Shown: one piece after another, positions 1-8,127 of the stretch
How positions within the stretch are numbered: position 1 is the stretch's first letter
How the letters are laid out: the number at the start of each line of letters is the position of its first letter
From: Burkholderiales bacterium
GTDB taxonomy: Bacteria > Pseudomonadota > Gammaproteobacteria > Burkholderiales > Burkholderiaceae_D
Assembly: GCA_016200895.1 (NCBI GenBank)
Contig: JACQDX010000148.1
Span: 33,986 to 97,985 of the forward strand
Length of the DNA: 64,000 bases
Direction: 5' to 3'
Program-made: the position numbers and the translations under genes
Notes under the pieces: generated by a model
Database searches by the model: none
Told to the model about the DNA's origin: nothing
Seen by the model: the letters and a program-made list of their open reading frames with translations, nothing else

Positions 1-1725
1 GTCAGGATGGTAGAAATCATCTTGCGGTCTTCACCATCATCTGAAGTTGCATGCGCGCCATAAATGAGGTCACAGTACTTTTGTGCGAAACGGTAGTTGG
101 CTGCAATCTTGGGGAAGAGTGTGCGTATATTTTTTTCAAAATCAGTAATCTTGATTTCATTCGAAGCAGGTAAAGAGACGCCGCCATTCAGCAATACTGC
201 TGATGAAATGCGTTCAGGAAAAACCGCCATGCTGCGCAGGCTGACCTGGGCACCGCTGCTCCAGCCTGCGATAGCTGCCTTGGCTATACCAAAATGGTCA
301 AGTATCGCCACCATGTCTTTCGCATGGGTCAGTGAGTGGCATTTTTCCAGATCAAATTCATGGGTAATGGCTGGTACCCAACGACTTTCCCAAGTGATGA
401 CATGAAACTGATCAGACAAGCGCTGTGCCAACGGGAACATGAAGTCAGAAGGCATGCCATAGGCATTTGCCAGCACCAGCGCGGGTTTGCTTTTATCGCC
501 CAGGGTCAGCACGCATAATTCAGTACCATCCTCAGCCGTGACTTGGCTGCGGTTGAAGGTAGTACCATTCTTTTGCTCGTCCAGTTCCTTGATAAAGGCT
601 GTCAGGTAAGTACCATAATCAGCCCAGCTCAGACCAACATGTTTGGGCAGACTGCGCGAGAAGTTCTTGATGGTGCGGTAGTAACCACCATAAAACACCG
701 TACGCTTGTCGAACAATTCTTCTATCGCAGTAGCCGGTGTGTCGCGCTCCGGCACGAAATTGATGCTTTTCATGCCAAGTGCAGTATCAATTTTTTCAAG
801 CATGGTCTTGACATTGAGGTCGCTGGAATTGGTCAGGTGATAGACCTTCTGGTCACCAAAACCAATATTGCTCAGATAAATCATGTCGAACACGCATTGA
901 TCCACCGGCACCAGGTTACCGGCAGCAGCCAGGTCACCGATGAGGCGCAAGGGTGTCTGCAATTTGCTCAGTGTTTCGCGCAAACGGTACATTTCCTGCG
1001 TCAGCCCGTAGATACCAAAACGCGTGCCACCACTGCGGCGTGATGCCAGCGGCCCCATGATGATGGCGGGACGCAGGATGCGGTAATCCAGCCCGTTGGC
1101 ATCACAGTATCTGGCAACTTCATGTTCGCCTTCATTTTTACTGCTCTCGTAAAAATTGTTATAGGTGATGTCGACGGGATGCAGGCTCTCCGGTATTTCA
1201 CCGGCCACGCGACCAGAAGTATAAGCAGTGGAAATATGCAGATAATGCTGGCAATGTACGCGCCGCGCCAGATCCATCACATTCTGGGTGCCATTGATAT
1301 TGTGATGATAGATTTCTTCCTTGTGGCGGTCTTCAAACTTCAGGCTGGCAGCGCAATGCCAGAATTCGCTGATACCCGCAGCCATGAGTTTTTCCAGATC
1401 AGTCTTGCTGATCGCGCACATGGTCTCGGTCATGTCCCCGAGTATGTATTCCAGCTTGCTGTCGATATCCGCTTTGGGGATGGGTTGATTATAGGCAGAG
1501 GCGCATACAGCCAGCGCATCATACACACGCTGTCTGGCGTGTTCTTGCGATTCACCCCTGACCAGTACATAGATCTTGCCGCTCTGGCGCAGACGCCAGA
1601 ACAGGAAATTACTGCCGAGGAAGCCGGTAGCACCGGTGAGCATAATATTTTTTGTCGTATTGCGGTGACGGTTGGTCAGTTCCAGCAAATCGCCATAGCG
1701 ATAATCAGTGAATTGGTGTTCCATG
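1..1725 (-). CDS. Thioester reductase-like SDR fused to alpha/beta hydrolase (partial)
   Basis: The gene runs off the left edge, so about 575 codons from its ATG at 1725 are visible and the C-terminus is missing. The first ~390 residues form an extended short-chain dehydrogenase of the NAD_binding_4 type (thioester or fatty acyl reductases): GATGFLGSNF near residues 31-40 binds NAD(P)H, and YESSK near residue 190 is the YxxxK active site. From about residue 395 an alpha/beta hydrolase domain follows, with nucleophile elbow GWSSGAQ near residue 487. Such reductases release a carrier-bound acyl chain as aldehyde or alcohol; the hydrolase could cleave or transfer the chain. It is the last visible gene of an operon with an acyl carrier protein and a diiron oxygenase, so action on an acyl-ACP is inferred. 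The substrate is unknown. I am sure of the two folds and unsure of the reaction. Confidence 0.8.
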
Positions 1726-1795
1726 GTTTGTCCTTGTATTTGTCTTGTATTTGCTTTGTATTTGTTTTCTACATGCGCAACGGAACGGGAATGTC

Positions 1796-2041
1796 TTATT
1801 CCATGTAATGCAGTTGCACCCTGTCCAGGGTCCTGACTTTGTCGAGCACGGTGTCGTCTACCACGACTTCCCTGCCACTGATTTCTTCTATGAGGAGTAC
1901 ATATTCCACAAAGCTCAGGGAATCGACTACATCGTTTTCTATCAGATCGAGGTCGAAGGGAATATCGGACAGATATTTTTTCTTCGACAGCAGCCATTGT
2001 TTAACTTCATTGATCTTGTCAAGACTGATAAGCTGGTTCAA
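1796..2041 (-). CDS. Acyl carrier protein
   Basis: An 81-residue acidic helical protein of the size of stand-alone acyl carrier proteins. The motif DSLSFVEYVLLIEEISG holds the DSL serine (near residue 41) that receives 4'-phosphopantetheine. The family carries acyl groups as thioesters between enzymes. It is not the housekeeping acpP: it is not among fatty-acid synthesis genes, and its sequence is far from the highly conserved AcpP core. Its start overlaps the 3' end of the upstream diiron oxygenase gene by 23 bases, indicating translational coupling, and the reductase/hydrolase gene follows 70 bases later. The inferred role is to present the acyl or aminoacyl substrate to both neighbouring enzymes. 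Confidence 0.88.
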   Translation of the reverse strand: MNQLISLDKINEVKQWLLSKKKYLSDIPFDLDLIENDVVDSLSFVEYVLLIEEISGREVVVDDTVLDKVRTLDRVQLHYME

Positions 2042-2915
2042 AACTTGTCTCCTGTTTTAATAAATGGGTGTCGCCTAGCAGGGCCAGTACTTTTTTCAGC
2101 AACTCACGTGCGTGAAAATCTTGCCGCGCCGGGTCATTGAGCAAGGCACTGCGGATCGCCATGCCACTGGCAAAACCGGCATCACGGTACATCGCCGGGT
2201 TGTAGAGGGATTCGATGGTGACCTGCACATATTTGCACAAGTGTTGTGAGACTTTTTCCAGTACTTCTGGTGCATAGTCATTGCTGATGCCATCAGCCAG
2301 CCGGGCCAGCAAGGCACGGCCAAAAGTGATGTGACGCGACTCATCATTGCGGTGCGCCTCATTGATCTCGCGTATGAAGGGATGCACTCTGTCATCAAGT
2401 GCAATCTTCAGGTTGTAGTAATGACCGACTTCTTCAAAAATGAAAATCTGCGCAAAGCGGACCAGTACCGTCAGCCTGGGATCAAGCTTCAGCTCGGTCA
2501 GTTGTATTTTCTTGTTTCCATAAATTTTGCCAGCATAGTTTTCACAGAACTTGGCGAAGTACCACATGTGCTGGTTTTCTTCGTCAATGAAGTGATGCAG
2601 GTAATCATTGGCTTCTTTCAGCATGGGCGTGTGCAAGAGTTCCGCCACACCTGCAATCAACTCTTGCTCACCTGTCACATTCAGGCTGAAGAGATTGATG
2701 CATTCCCATTTGCTGAGCAGTTTGCGTTGTGCCTCGCTGGCCTGCTCGTAATACGGCGTGCCATGAATGGTCAGCAATTCTGGACTCACCCACCAGTCTG
2801 CCTCGCTGATATCATCCACCCAGTCAAAGCGAGTGAAGCTGAAGACATGCCTGTCACGTGACAATTGCACCAGCCTGGCGAGCCGGTCGGTGTACCTACT
2901 TTGCGTGCTGCTCAT
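2019..2915 (-). CDS. AurF-like diiron oxygenase
   Basis: A 298-residue protein of the AurF/CmlI non-haem diiron oxygenase family (usual length about 300-340). The iron-ligand pattern is visible: a glutamate in GEQE, then EENQH, EEVGHYY, and the typical last helix HRNDESRH with His-x3-Glu-x2-His spacing. Known members N-oxygenate arylamines or hydroxylate carrier-bound substrates; some act in N-oxide or diazeniumdiolate pathways. Here it heads an operon with an acyl carrier protein and a thioester reductase, so oxidation of an ACP-bound chain is a reasonable inference, but the substrate cannot be read from sequence. The ATG at 2915 follows a GGAGACAAAG-type ribosome site. Family assignment is confident, reaction is not. 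Confidence 0.85.
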   Translation of the reverse strand: MSSTQSRYTDRLARLVQLSRDRHVFSFTRFDWVDDISEADWWVSPELLTIHGTPYYEQASEAQRKLLSKWECINLFSLNVTGEQELIAGVAELLHTPMLKEANDYLHHFIDEENQHMWYFAKFCENYAGKIYGNKKIQLTELKLDPRLTVLVRFAQIFIFEEVGHYYNLKIALDDRVHPFIREINEAHRNDESRHITFGRALLARLADGISNDYAPEVLEKVSQHLCKYVQVTIESLYNPAMYRDAGFASGMAIRSALLNDPARQDFHARELLKKVLALLGDTHLLKQETSFEPAYQS

Positions 2916-3438
2916 CTTTCTTTGTCTCCATTGATGCAGATCAATACATTAAAATTTAGTCTAGCTATTTTTAGATGTCGCTTTAACTACATTAATAAAA
3001 GTCCAACATCAGCGTCTATCAATTCGATAGAATTTTTCATCTAAGTTCCTGGCACAAAATTTGATTTACAGAAACTTTGTCGGCATACAAAAATCGTGAG
3101 AAAACACCCGGTGTGAGACGTGACAGCCTCATGCCACTGGGCTTGCAGGGGGGTATTTTTGTATGCAGGAGCCGATCTCTGCTGCGAGCAGACCAGTGAG
3201 CAAGTAGTGGTAAAAAAAGCACAATCGGTCTATTTTCCAAAATTGCAAAGCCATTCCGCATTATGGAAATTTTCTTTAAATTAATGCTTTTAAAGCATTA
3301 TTCTTTAAGAGTGCGCTAAAATCAGCCATCACCATTTCTGGTACGGAAAATGCAGAATTTATCGATTCTTCAGGTTCATTTACCTGAGTCACGCCAGCAT
3401 TCAGGCAATCAAGAAGGCTTCATACCGCAATTCGCCGC
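2916..3438. other. Divergent intergenic region with a perfect inverted repeat
   Basis: This 523-base stretch separates the diiron oxygenase operon (minus) from the sigma factor gene (plus), so it should carry both promoters. It is AT-rich near both ends. No convincing gene is present: the 74-codon minus-strand frame at 3037-3261 has no recognisable motif and no ribosome site. At 3282-3300 lies a perfect inverted repeat with 9-base arms (TAATGCTTT and AAAGCATTA) and a single central base, a good candidate for a regulator site ahead of the sigma factor gene. Confidence 0.5.
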
Positions 3439-4707
3439 ATGATGATTTCAGTCAGCGATAACACCCGCCAATTAATTGAGCGTATTTACCAGCAAGAGTC
3501 ACGTCGGGTCTTTGCGACCCTGGTGCATTTGCTGGGGGATTTTGATCTGGCCGAAGAAGCTTTGCATGAAGCCTTCAAGGCAGCACTAGAACAATGGCCG
3601 GACAAAGGCGTGCCAGAATATCCGCATACCTGGCTGGTATCGGCAGGACGTTACAAGGCCATTGACAGCATACGCAGGCAAAAACGCTTTGACCCGCTGG
3701 ATCAGCACACAGAAACCGTAGAGGCGCTGATAGATGAGAGTGCGCAGCCTGGTGAAGCTGCACTTGAATCAGCAGCCATGGAAGACGACAGGCTACGCCT
3801 GATCTTCACTTGCTGCCATCCCGCTCTGGCAGCCGATGCCCAGGTTGCCCTGACGCTGCGCGAAGTCTGTGGTTTGACCACGGAAGAAATCGCCCACGCC
3901 TTTCTGACCCCGGCCCCTACTCTGGCGCAGCGCATAGTGCGTGCCAAGGCAAAAATACGTGATGCCAAAATCCCTTATCAAGTACCTGAGAAAGAAGAAC
4001 TGCCAGCGCGCTTGCACAGCGTGCTGAGGGTGATTTATCTGGTCTTTAATGAAGGCTATTCCAGTTCAGCAGGTGACTCAGTTTTGCGTCTGGACCTGGC
4101 AACAGAAGCCGTACGGCTGACACGCCTGCTACAAGAATTATTACCTGAGCCCGAAGTCAGTGGCTTGCTGGCCTTGATGCTATTACATGAATCACGCCGG
4201 CCTGCCCGTACTGATAACAAGGGTGAATTGATCGCACTGGAGCAGCAAGACCGGCAATTATGGGATCATGCGCTCATAGCCGAAGGCTGTACTCTGGTGG
4301 AACAGGCTTTGCGCTCTGGCCGCTTTGGTGCTTATACATTGCAGGCGGCGATATCTGCTGTCCATGCAGAGGCAGTTACTTATGCAGAGACTGATTGGCC
4401 GCAGATCGTTGGCTTGTATGATGCCTTGCTGCGGTTTGAAGCCAGCCCCGTCATTGAACTGAACCGCGCCATCGCCATTGCCATGTGCGCGGGTGGATTA
4501 AGGAGAGGCTTGCAACTGGTAGCGACCCTGCTGGAAAAACAGGAAATGCAAAACTACCATTTGGCCCATGCAGCCAGGGCTGACCTGTGTCGCCGCAATG
4601 GTGACCTGGCACAGGCAAAGCTATCCTATGAACAGGCACTGAAGCTCTGTAAACAGGAGCCAGAAAAACGCTTTATTGAGCGCCGCTTGCAGGCATTAAT
4701 AAATTAG
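3439..4707 (+). CDS. ECF42-type RNA polymerase sigma factor with C-terminal DUF6596/TPR-like extension
   Basis: 422 residues, about twice the size of a normal ECF sigma factor. Residues 1-180 carry sigma region 2 (the segment with YQQESRRVFATLVHLLGDF and DAIDSIRRQKR-like core binding) and region 4 (LTLREVCGLTTEEIAHAFL, the DNA-binding helix-turn-helix). Residues 185-420 form the long helical DUF6596/TPR-like domain that defines the ECF42 group. There is no anti-sigma factor next to it, as is usual for the group, whose activity is thought to depend on the C-terminal extension. In other bacteria ECF42 genes sit beside DGPF (YCII-like) and VOC genes; the same arrangement follows here, so these are likely its regulon. 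Start ATG at 3439; a second in-frame ATG follows at once. Confidence 0.9.
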   Translation: MMISVSDNTRQLIERIYQQESRRVFATLVHLLGDFDLAEEALHEAFKAALEQWPDKGVPEYPHTWLVSAGRYKAIDSIRRQKRFDPLDQHTETVEALIDESAQPGEAALESAAMEDDRLRLIFTCCHPALAADAQVALTLREVCGLTTEEIAHAFLTPAPTLAQRIVRAKAKIRDAKIPYQVPEKEELPARLHSVLRVIYLVFNEGYSSSAGDSVLRLDLATEAVRLTRLLQELLPEPEVSGLLALMLLHESRRPARTDNKGELIALEQQDRQLWDHALIAEGCTLVEQALRSGRFGAYTLQAAISAVHAEAVTYAETDWPQIVGLYDALLRFEASPVIELNRAIAIAMCAGGLRRGLQLVATLLEKQEMQNYHLAHAARADLCRRNGDLAQAKLSYEQALKLCKQEPEKRFIERRLQALIN

Positions 4708-4774
4708 AGCATCCCTCTGACATTCGTCAGCTTTACAAAAAATAGAAGAAGTCCGCCCTACCCTCAGGAGATAT

Positions 4775-5041
4775 ATGGGATTTGTCGGTTACAAGGGTGA
4801 CGGCGTGTTCAGCAAAATCGAATTTGCTACCAGCGCCACCAAATTCGCTATTCCAGTCTTTTTCGTCCAGGGCGCAGAAGATTTGCTGACCATGCCTGAG
4901 ATTACCAGACATGTGGATGGCATTACTGCATCGCAAAAAGAATATATCGTAGTGCCACGCGCCGGGCATGATCCAAATTTGCCGTTTATTGAGGCACAAT
5001 TAAAACTGCTCAATGAGCGTGTGCGAGCCTTGAGTAATTAA
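4775..5041 (+). pseudogene. C-terminal fragment of an alpha/beta hydrolase
   Basis: An 88-codon frame that matches only the last third of an alpha/beta hydrolase: the strand IPVFFVQGAEDLLT, where the catalytic acid usually sits, and PRAGHDPN, where the catalytic histidine sits. The nucleophile elbow and the entire N-terminal core are missing, so it cannot be an active hydrolase. It does have an ATG with a GGAG ribosome site (4767-4770), so a small protein may still be made. It sits between the sigma factor gene and the VOC genes and is best read as the remnant left by a deletion. Confidence 0.65.
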
Positions 5042-5182
5042 TGCTCATTGGCAATTTTTGTGCATCAAAAAATATTTTTGGCTTAATGTCGATTTAGTGT
5101 CGATTTACCGCCCAGCCATTCGACTATCAGATGTGGAGATACTTCACACGATAATCCAACCAATTGATAAAAGGAAATGACC

Positions 5183-5605
5183 ATGCCACATCCTATCGCT
5201 TACCTGTCCTTCAATGGCAACTGCAAGGAAGCCATGTACCATTACGAGCAAGTCCTGGGCGGCAAAATCACCGTCATGATGAGCGGGGCCGATTCCCCCA
5301 TGGCAGCCATGATACCGCCAGAATCGGCCAATAACATCTTGCATGCACGTCTGGAATTGCCAGATGGTGGCTTGCTGTTCGCAGGCGACTGTCCGCAACA
5401 AATGCCCTATGAAGGCATCAAGGGTGTATCTTTTGCTCTGAATTATGATACGACAGAAGAAGCCAGCAAGGTCTTCAACGCGCTTGCAAAAGACGGCCAG
5501 GTCACCATGCCGGTACAGCCTGCATTCTGGGCCAAGTCCTGGGGTATGCTGGTCGATAAATATGGCACGCCATGGATCATCAACGGCGAACCACTGCCAC
5601 TGTAA
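5183..5605 (+). CDS. VOC family protein, PhnB-like
   Basis: A 140-residue protein of the vicinal oxygen chelate superfamily, PhnB-like subgroup: it starts with PIAYLSFNGNCKEAMYHYEQVLGG, and ends with a GTPWIING-type segment near residue 133. These proteins form dimers of beta-alpha-beta-beta-beta units that bind metal or small ligands; many have no known reaction. The ATG at 5183 is preferred over the ATG at 5177, because the GGA ribosome site ends only one base before the latter and seven before the former. It lies in the ECF42 neighbourhood, followed 33 bases later by the DGPF gene, so co-transcription and control by the sigma factor are inferred. Confidence 0.85.
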   Translation: MPHPIAYLSFNGNCKEAMYHYEQVLGGKITVMMSGADSPMAAMIPPESANNILHARLELPDGGLLFAGDCPQQMPYEGIKGVSFALNYDTTEEASKVFNALAKDGQVTMPVQPAFWAKSWGMLVDKYGTPWIINGEPLPL

Positions 5606-5638
5606 TCCGACCAACGCTATCCCCTTGCTGGAGTCCTT

Positions 5639-6001
5639 ATGAAATACCTATGCCTGGTGTATCTCGACAATGAACACTGGAATGCCTGCCCGGATGAAAA
5701 ATGCGCCACGTATGCCCAGGGCTTGCTGGACAGCGGCCATATGCTGGCAGCAGAACCCCTGCATCCGGTACACACTGCTACGACCGTCAGAGTAAGGAAC
5801 GGGCAATTGTCAGTCACCGATGGCCCATTTGCCGAAACCAAGGAAATGCTGGCCGGTTTTTATCTTATCGATGCCAGGGATTTGAATGAAGCCATACAAC
5901 TGGCCTCCAAAATCCCGCCAGCCCAGCATGGCAGCATAGAAGTACGCCCAGTGCGTGCACTCGACCTGCCAGCTATGGCTGCAACAGCGACAGCAAATTA
6001 A
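5639..6001 (+). CDS. DGPF/YCII-related protein
   Basis: A 120-residue ferredoxin-fold protein of the YCII/DGPF family. The family signature DGPFAETKE is present near residues 60-68 and leads into GFYLIDARDLNEAI. The YCII fold usually holds a His-Asp pair; here the DGPF aspartate is in the place of the acid. The biochemical role of DGPF proteins is not established; they are known as the constant genomic partners of ECF42 sigma factors, which fits the gene 900 bases upstream. A GGAG ribosome site lies ten bases before the ATG. The gene is followed after 11 bases by the first of two tandem VOC genes, so one transcript is likely. Confidence 0.9.
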   Translation: MKYLCLVYLDNEHWNACPDEKCATYAQGLLDSGHMLAAEPLHPVHTATTVRVRNGQLSVTDGPFAETKEMLAGFYLIDARDLNEAIQLASKIPPAQHGSIEVRPVRALDLPAMAATATAN

Positions 6002-6012
6002 AGGAGAACGGA

Positions 6013-6426
6013 ATGCATAAGCAAATCTTTGTCAACCTGCCTGTCAAAGACCTCGCACGCGCCAAGGAATTCTGGAGCAGCCTGGGTTATAGCTTTGATC
6101 CTAAATTCGCCAGTGACAACGCCGCTTGTATCATATTTGGCGAAAACATCCTGGTCATGCTGCTGGTAGAAGAACTCTTTGCCAGCTTCGCCCACAAACC
6201 CGTCTGTGATGCGCACGAGCGGGTAGAGGTTTTGCATGCTCTCTCTTGCGATAGCCGTGAGCATGTCGATACCCTCATCGCAAAATCCAGGGCTGCCGGT
6301 GCCACCATACCTGACGAAGCAGAAGATCATGGCTTCATGTATGCGCAGGGTTTCTATGATCTTGATGGCCACGGCTGGAATTGCTGCGCATGGGCAACTG
6401 AAGCTGAATGCACGCAAACAGCATGA
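6013..6426 (+). CDS. VOC family protein, tandem paralogue 1
   Basis: 137 residues, glyoxalase/bleomycin-resistance (VOC) fold. The protein begins MHKQIFVNLPVKDLARAKEF, the typical first beta strand and helix. The C-terminal strand reads YDLDGHGWNCCAWA: the position that holds the metal-ligand glutamate in active VOC enzymes (GHxWE) is asparagine here, while the neighbouring paralogue keeps the glutamate. This suggests loss or change of metal binding. The ribosome site AAGGAGA lies just upstream. It is the middle member of the presumed ECF42-controlled run of genes. Confidence 0.88.
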   Translation: MHKQIFVNLPVKDLARAKEFWSSLGYSFDPKFASDNAACIIFGENILVMLLVEELFASFAHKPVCDAHERVEVLHALSCDSREHVDTLIAKSRAAGATIPDEAEDHGFMYAQGFYDLDGHGWNCCAWATEAECTQTA

Positions 6427-6479
6427 AAGCATGACTTGCTGAACCTGCCGATACTGAAACAAAATTAAAGGAAGATAAA

Positions 6480-6884
6480 ATGCATAAGCAAATTTTTGTA
6501 AATCTGTCTGTCAAAGACCTGCCCCGTTCAAAAGAATTCTGGAGCAGCCTGGGTTATAGTTTTGAACCAAAGTTCACGAATGATCAGGGTGCCTGCATGA
6601 TAATGGGTGAGAACCTGTTCGTCATGTTGCTGGTCGAAGAATTCTTTGCTGGCTTTACCAACAAACCCATCAGCGATGCGCGTGAACGCACTGAAGTGTT
6701 GAACTGCCTGTCTTGCGACAGCCGCGAGCACGTCGATAGCCTGGTCGCCAAGGCAAAGGCAGCCGGTGCCACTGTACCTAAAGAGCCAGTGGATCATGGT
6801 TTCATGTATGGACATGGCTTCCATGATATCGATGGTCATGGCTGGGAACTGGCGTACATGGTAGCTGAAGGCGAGTGTAAATAA
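6480..6884 (+). CDS. VOC family protein, tandem paralogue 2
   Basis: 134 residues and clearly a duplicate of the preceding gene: both begin MHKQIFVNL and share SREHVD, FWSSLGYSF and DHGFMY blocks. This copy keeps the standard VOC ending HDIDGHGWELAYM, including the probable metal-ligand glutamate. The 53-base spacer contains its own AAGGAAG ribosome site. A strong hairpin terminator follows, closing the ECF42-linked gene run. The substrate is unknown; similar proteins are annotated as glyoxalase-like or extradiol-dioxygenase-like without proven function. Confidence 0.88.
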   Translation: MHKQIFVNLSVKDLPRSKEFWSSLGYSFEPKFTNDQGACMIMGENLFVMLLVEEFFAGFTNKPISDARERTEVLNCLSCDSREHVDSLVAKAKAAGATVPKEPVDHGFMYGHGFHDIDGHGWELAYMVAEGECK

Positions 6885-6912
6885 ATCTGTCTAAACTGAA
6901 CTGGACTGCCAA

Positions 6913-6957
6913 GCCGCCTGCTTAAGTTGCTTAAGTTGCCTAAGAGGCGGTTTTTTA
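6913..6957 (+). terminator. Rho-independent terminator after the ECF42-linked genes
   Basis: GCCGCCT at 6913-6919 pairs with AGGCGG at 6945-6950 and is followed by six T residues. The loop of about 25 bases contains a short direct repeat of TTAAGTTGC. It lies 28 bases after the last VOC gene. Confidence 0.75.
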
Positions 6958-7093
6958 TGGGCCTTCGCTTTCGCTTCCATACTATTCATCACGGCAGACT
7001 CTAGCTTGGTCACACTGTCTGCCACTTCTCCTGGCTGAAGCGGCATACTGGGATATCCCTATCTAAAACTCTTCATGTCCCAGGAAATATGAA

Positions 7094-8038
7094 ATGAAAT
7101 TTTTTGACCAGCCAGGCAAAGCAAATGGATTCACGTCCTTTTTATATCGTTTAATCAACTACCTCACCTTAAGCCTGTTGGCAGCAACTTCTGCACATGC
7201 GGCCATGTCTGATAAAGGCTATGACATTCAACAAGGTGTCATCTACCAGCGTACCGGTGATGATGTATTGACTGGTGATTTATACCGCCCCAAGGGAGAT
7301 GGCAAATATCCCGTGCTGATTGCAGTGCACGGTGGTGACTGGCGCTTTGCCGATGCCAGCCTGTACAAGCATTGGGGGCCATATCTGGCAAAAAATGGCT
7401 ATGCGGTATTTGCTGTCAATTATCGCTTGGTCAAAGATAGAAGCAATCTTTATCCTGCTGCCGTGCATGACGTGCGCGCTGCGGTGCAATTCTTGCGGCA
7501 GCAGGCGGCGACTTACCAGCTCGATCCTGAGCGCATGGGCTTGATCGGTGATTCTGCCGGAGCGCAGCTTGCTACTATTGTCGCACTGGCTGGTGATCTG
7601 CCACCGTTCTCGGACGGCATGAATCCCACTACAAAGGTCAAGGTTTGCATAGGCATTTACGGCAGTTACGATCTGACTGCAAAATGGGAACATTCGAATC
7701 GCTACTACCCTGACAATAATATTGCCCAGGGCTTTCTGGGTAGTAGTTTGATCGACAACCGAAAAATCTATTTTGAAGCATCACCACTGTCTTATGTGAC
7801 GCGCGAGAACAATCAAACGCAGTTTTTGCTGAGCTGGGGAGCTAAGGATAAATTTGTTGATCCTGAAGGGCAGTCGATTGCGTTTATGCATGCATTGAAG
7901 CAGGCTGGGTTTTCTGTGAGTTCTGTAGTGCTAAAAAATGCTGGGCATTATTGGGCTTCTGAGCCTATCAAGGTGCCGGGGACGGATTCTGGATATCTGG
8001 CACCGCGCTTGTTGCAGTTTTTGAAGGAAAAACTGTAG
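7094..8038 (+). CDS. Secreted alpha/beta hydrolase (carboxylesterase-like)
   Basis: 314 residues. The first ~37 residues look like a signal peptide ending in SAHAA, so the enzyme is periplasmic or secreted. The hydrolase core shows the oxyanion motif HGGDW near residue 80, nucleophile elbow GDSAG near residue 154, a probable acid in KDKFVDPEG and the histidine in NAGHYW. This is the pattern of the BD-FAE/hormone-sensitive-lipase-like esterases that act on small esters. AGGA eight bases before the ATG supports the start. It stands alone between a terminator and an intergenic repeat, so no pathway can be named. Confidence 0.85.
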   Translation: MKFFDQPGKANGFTSFLYRLINYLTLSLLAATSAHAAMSDKGYDIQQGVIYQRTGDDVLTGDLYRPKGDGKYPVLIAVHGGDWRFADASLYKHWGPYLAKNGYAVFAVNYRLVKDRSNLYPAAVHDVRAAVQFLRQQAATYQLDPERMGLIGDSAGAQLATIVALAGDLPPFSDGMNPTTKVKVCIGIYGSYDLTAKWEHSNRYYPDNNIAQGFLGSSLIDNRKIYFEASPLSYVTRENNQTQFLLSWGAKDKFVDPEGQSIAFMHALKQAGFSVSSVVLKNAGHYWASEPIKVPGTDSGYLAPRLLQFLKEKL

Positions 8039-8127
8039 GCGATTTATAGCTACGTGCCTGTGATAGAGGGGCTGTTAATTACTTTGCTTGTGCAACAGGA
8101 TATTGATTGAATTACCGTCCTCTCAAA
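8039..8127. other. Short spacer before the composite repeat
   Basis: No gene, hairpin with T-run, or promoter motif is evident here. It leads into the composite repeat at 8128. Confidence 0.3.

Noticed and set aside
3037..3261. 74-codon minus-strand frame in the first intergenic region
   Set aside because: No motif, no ribosome site and no operon partner.
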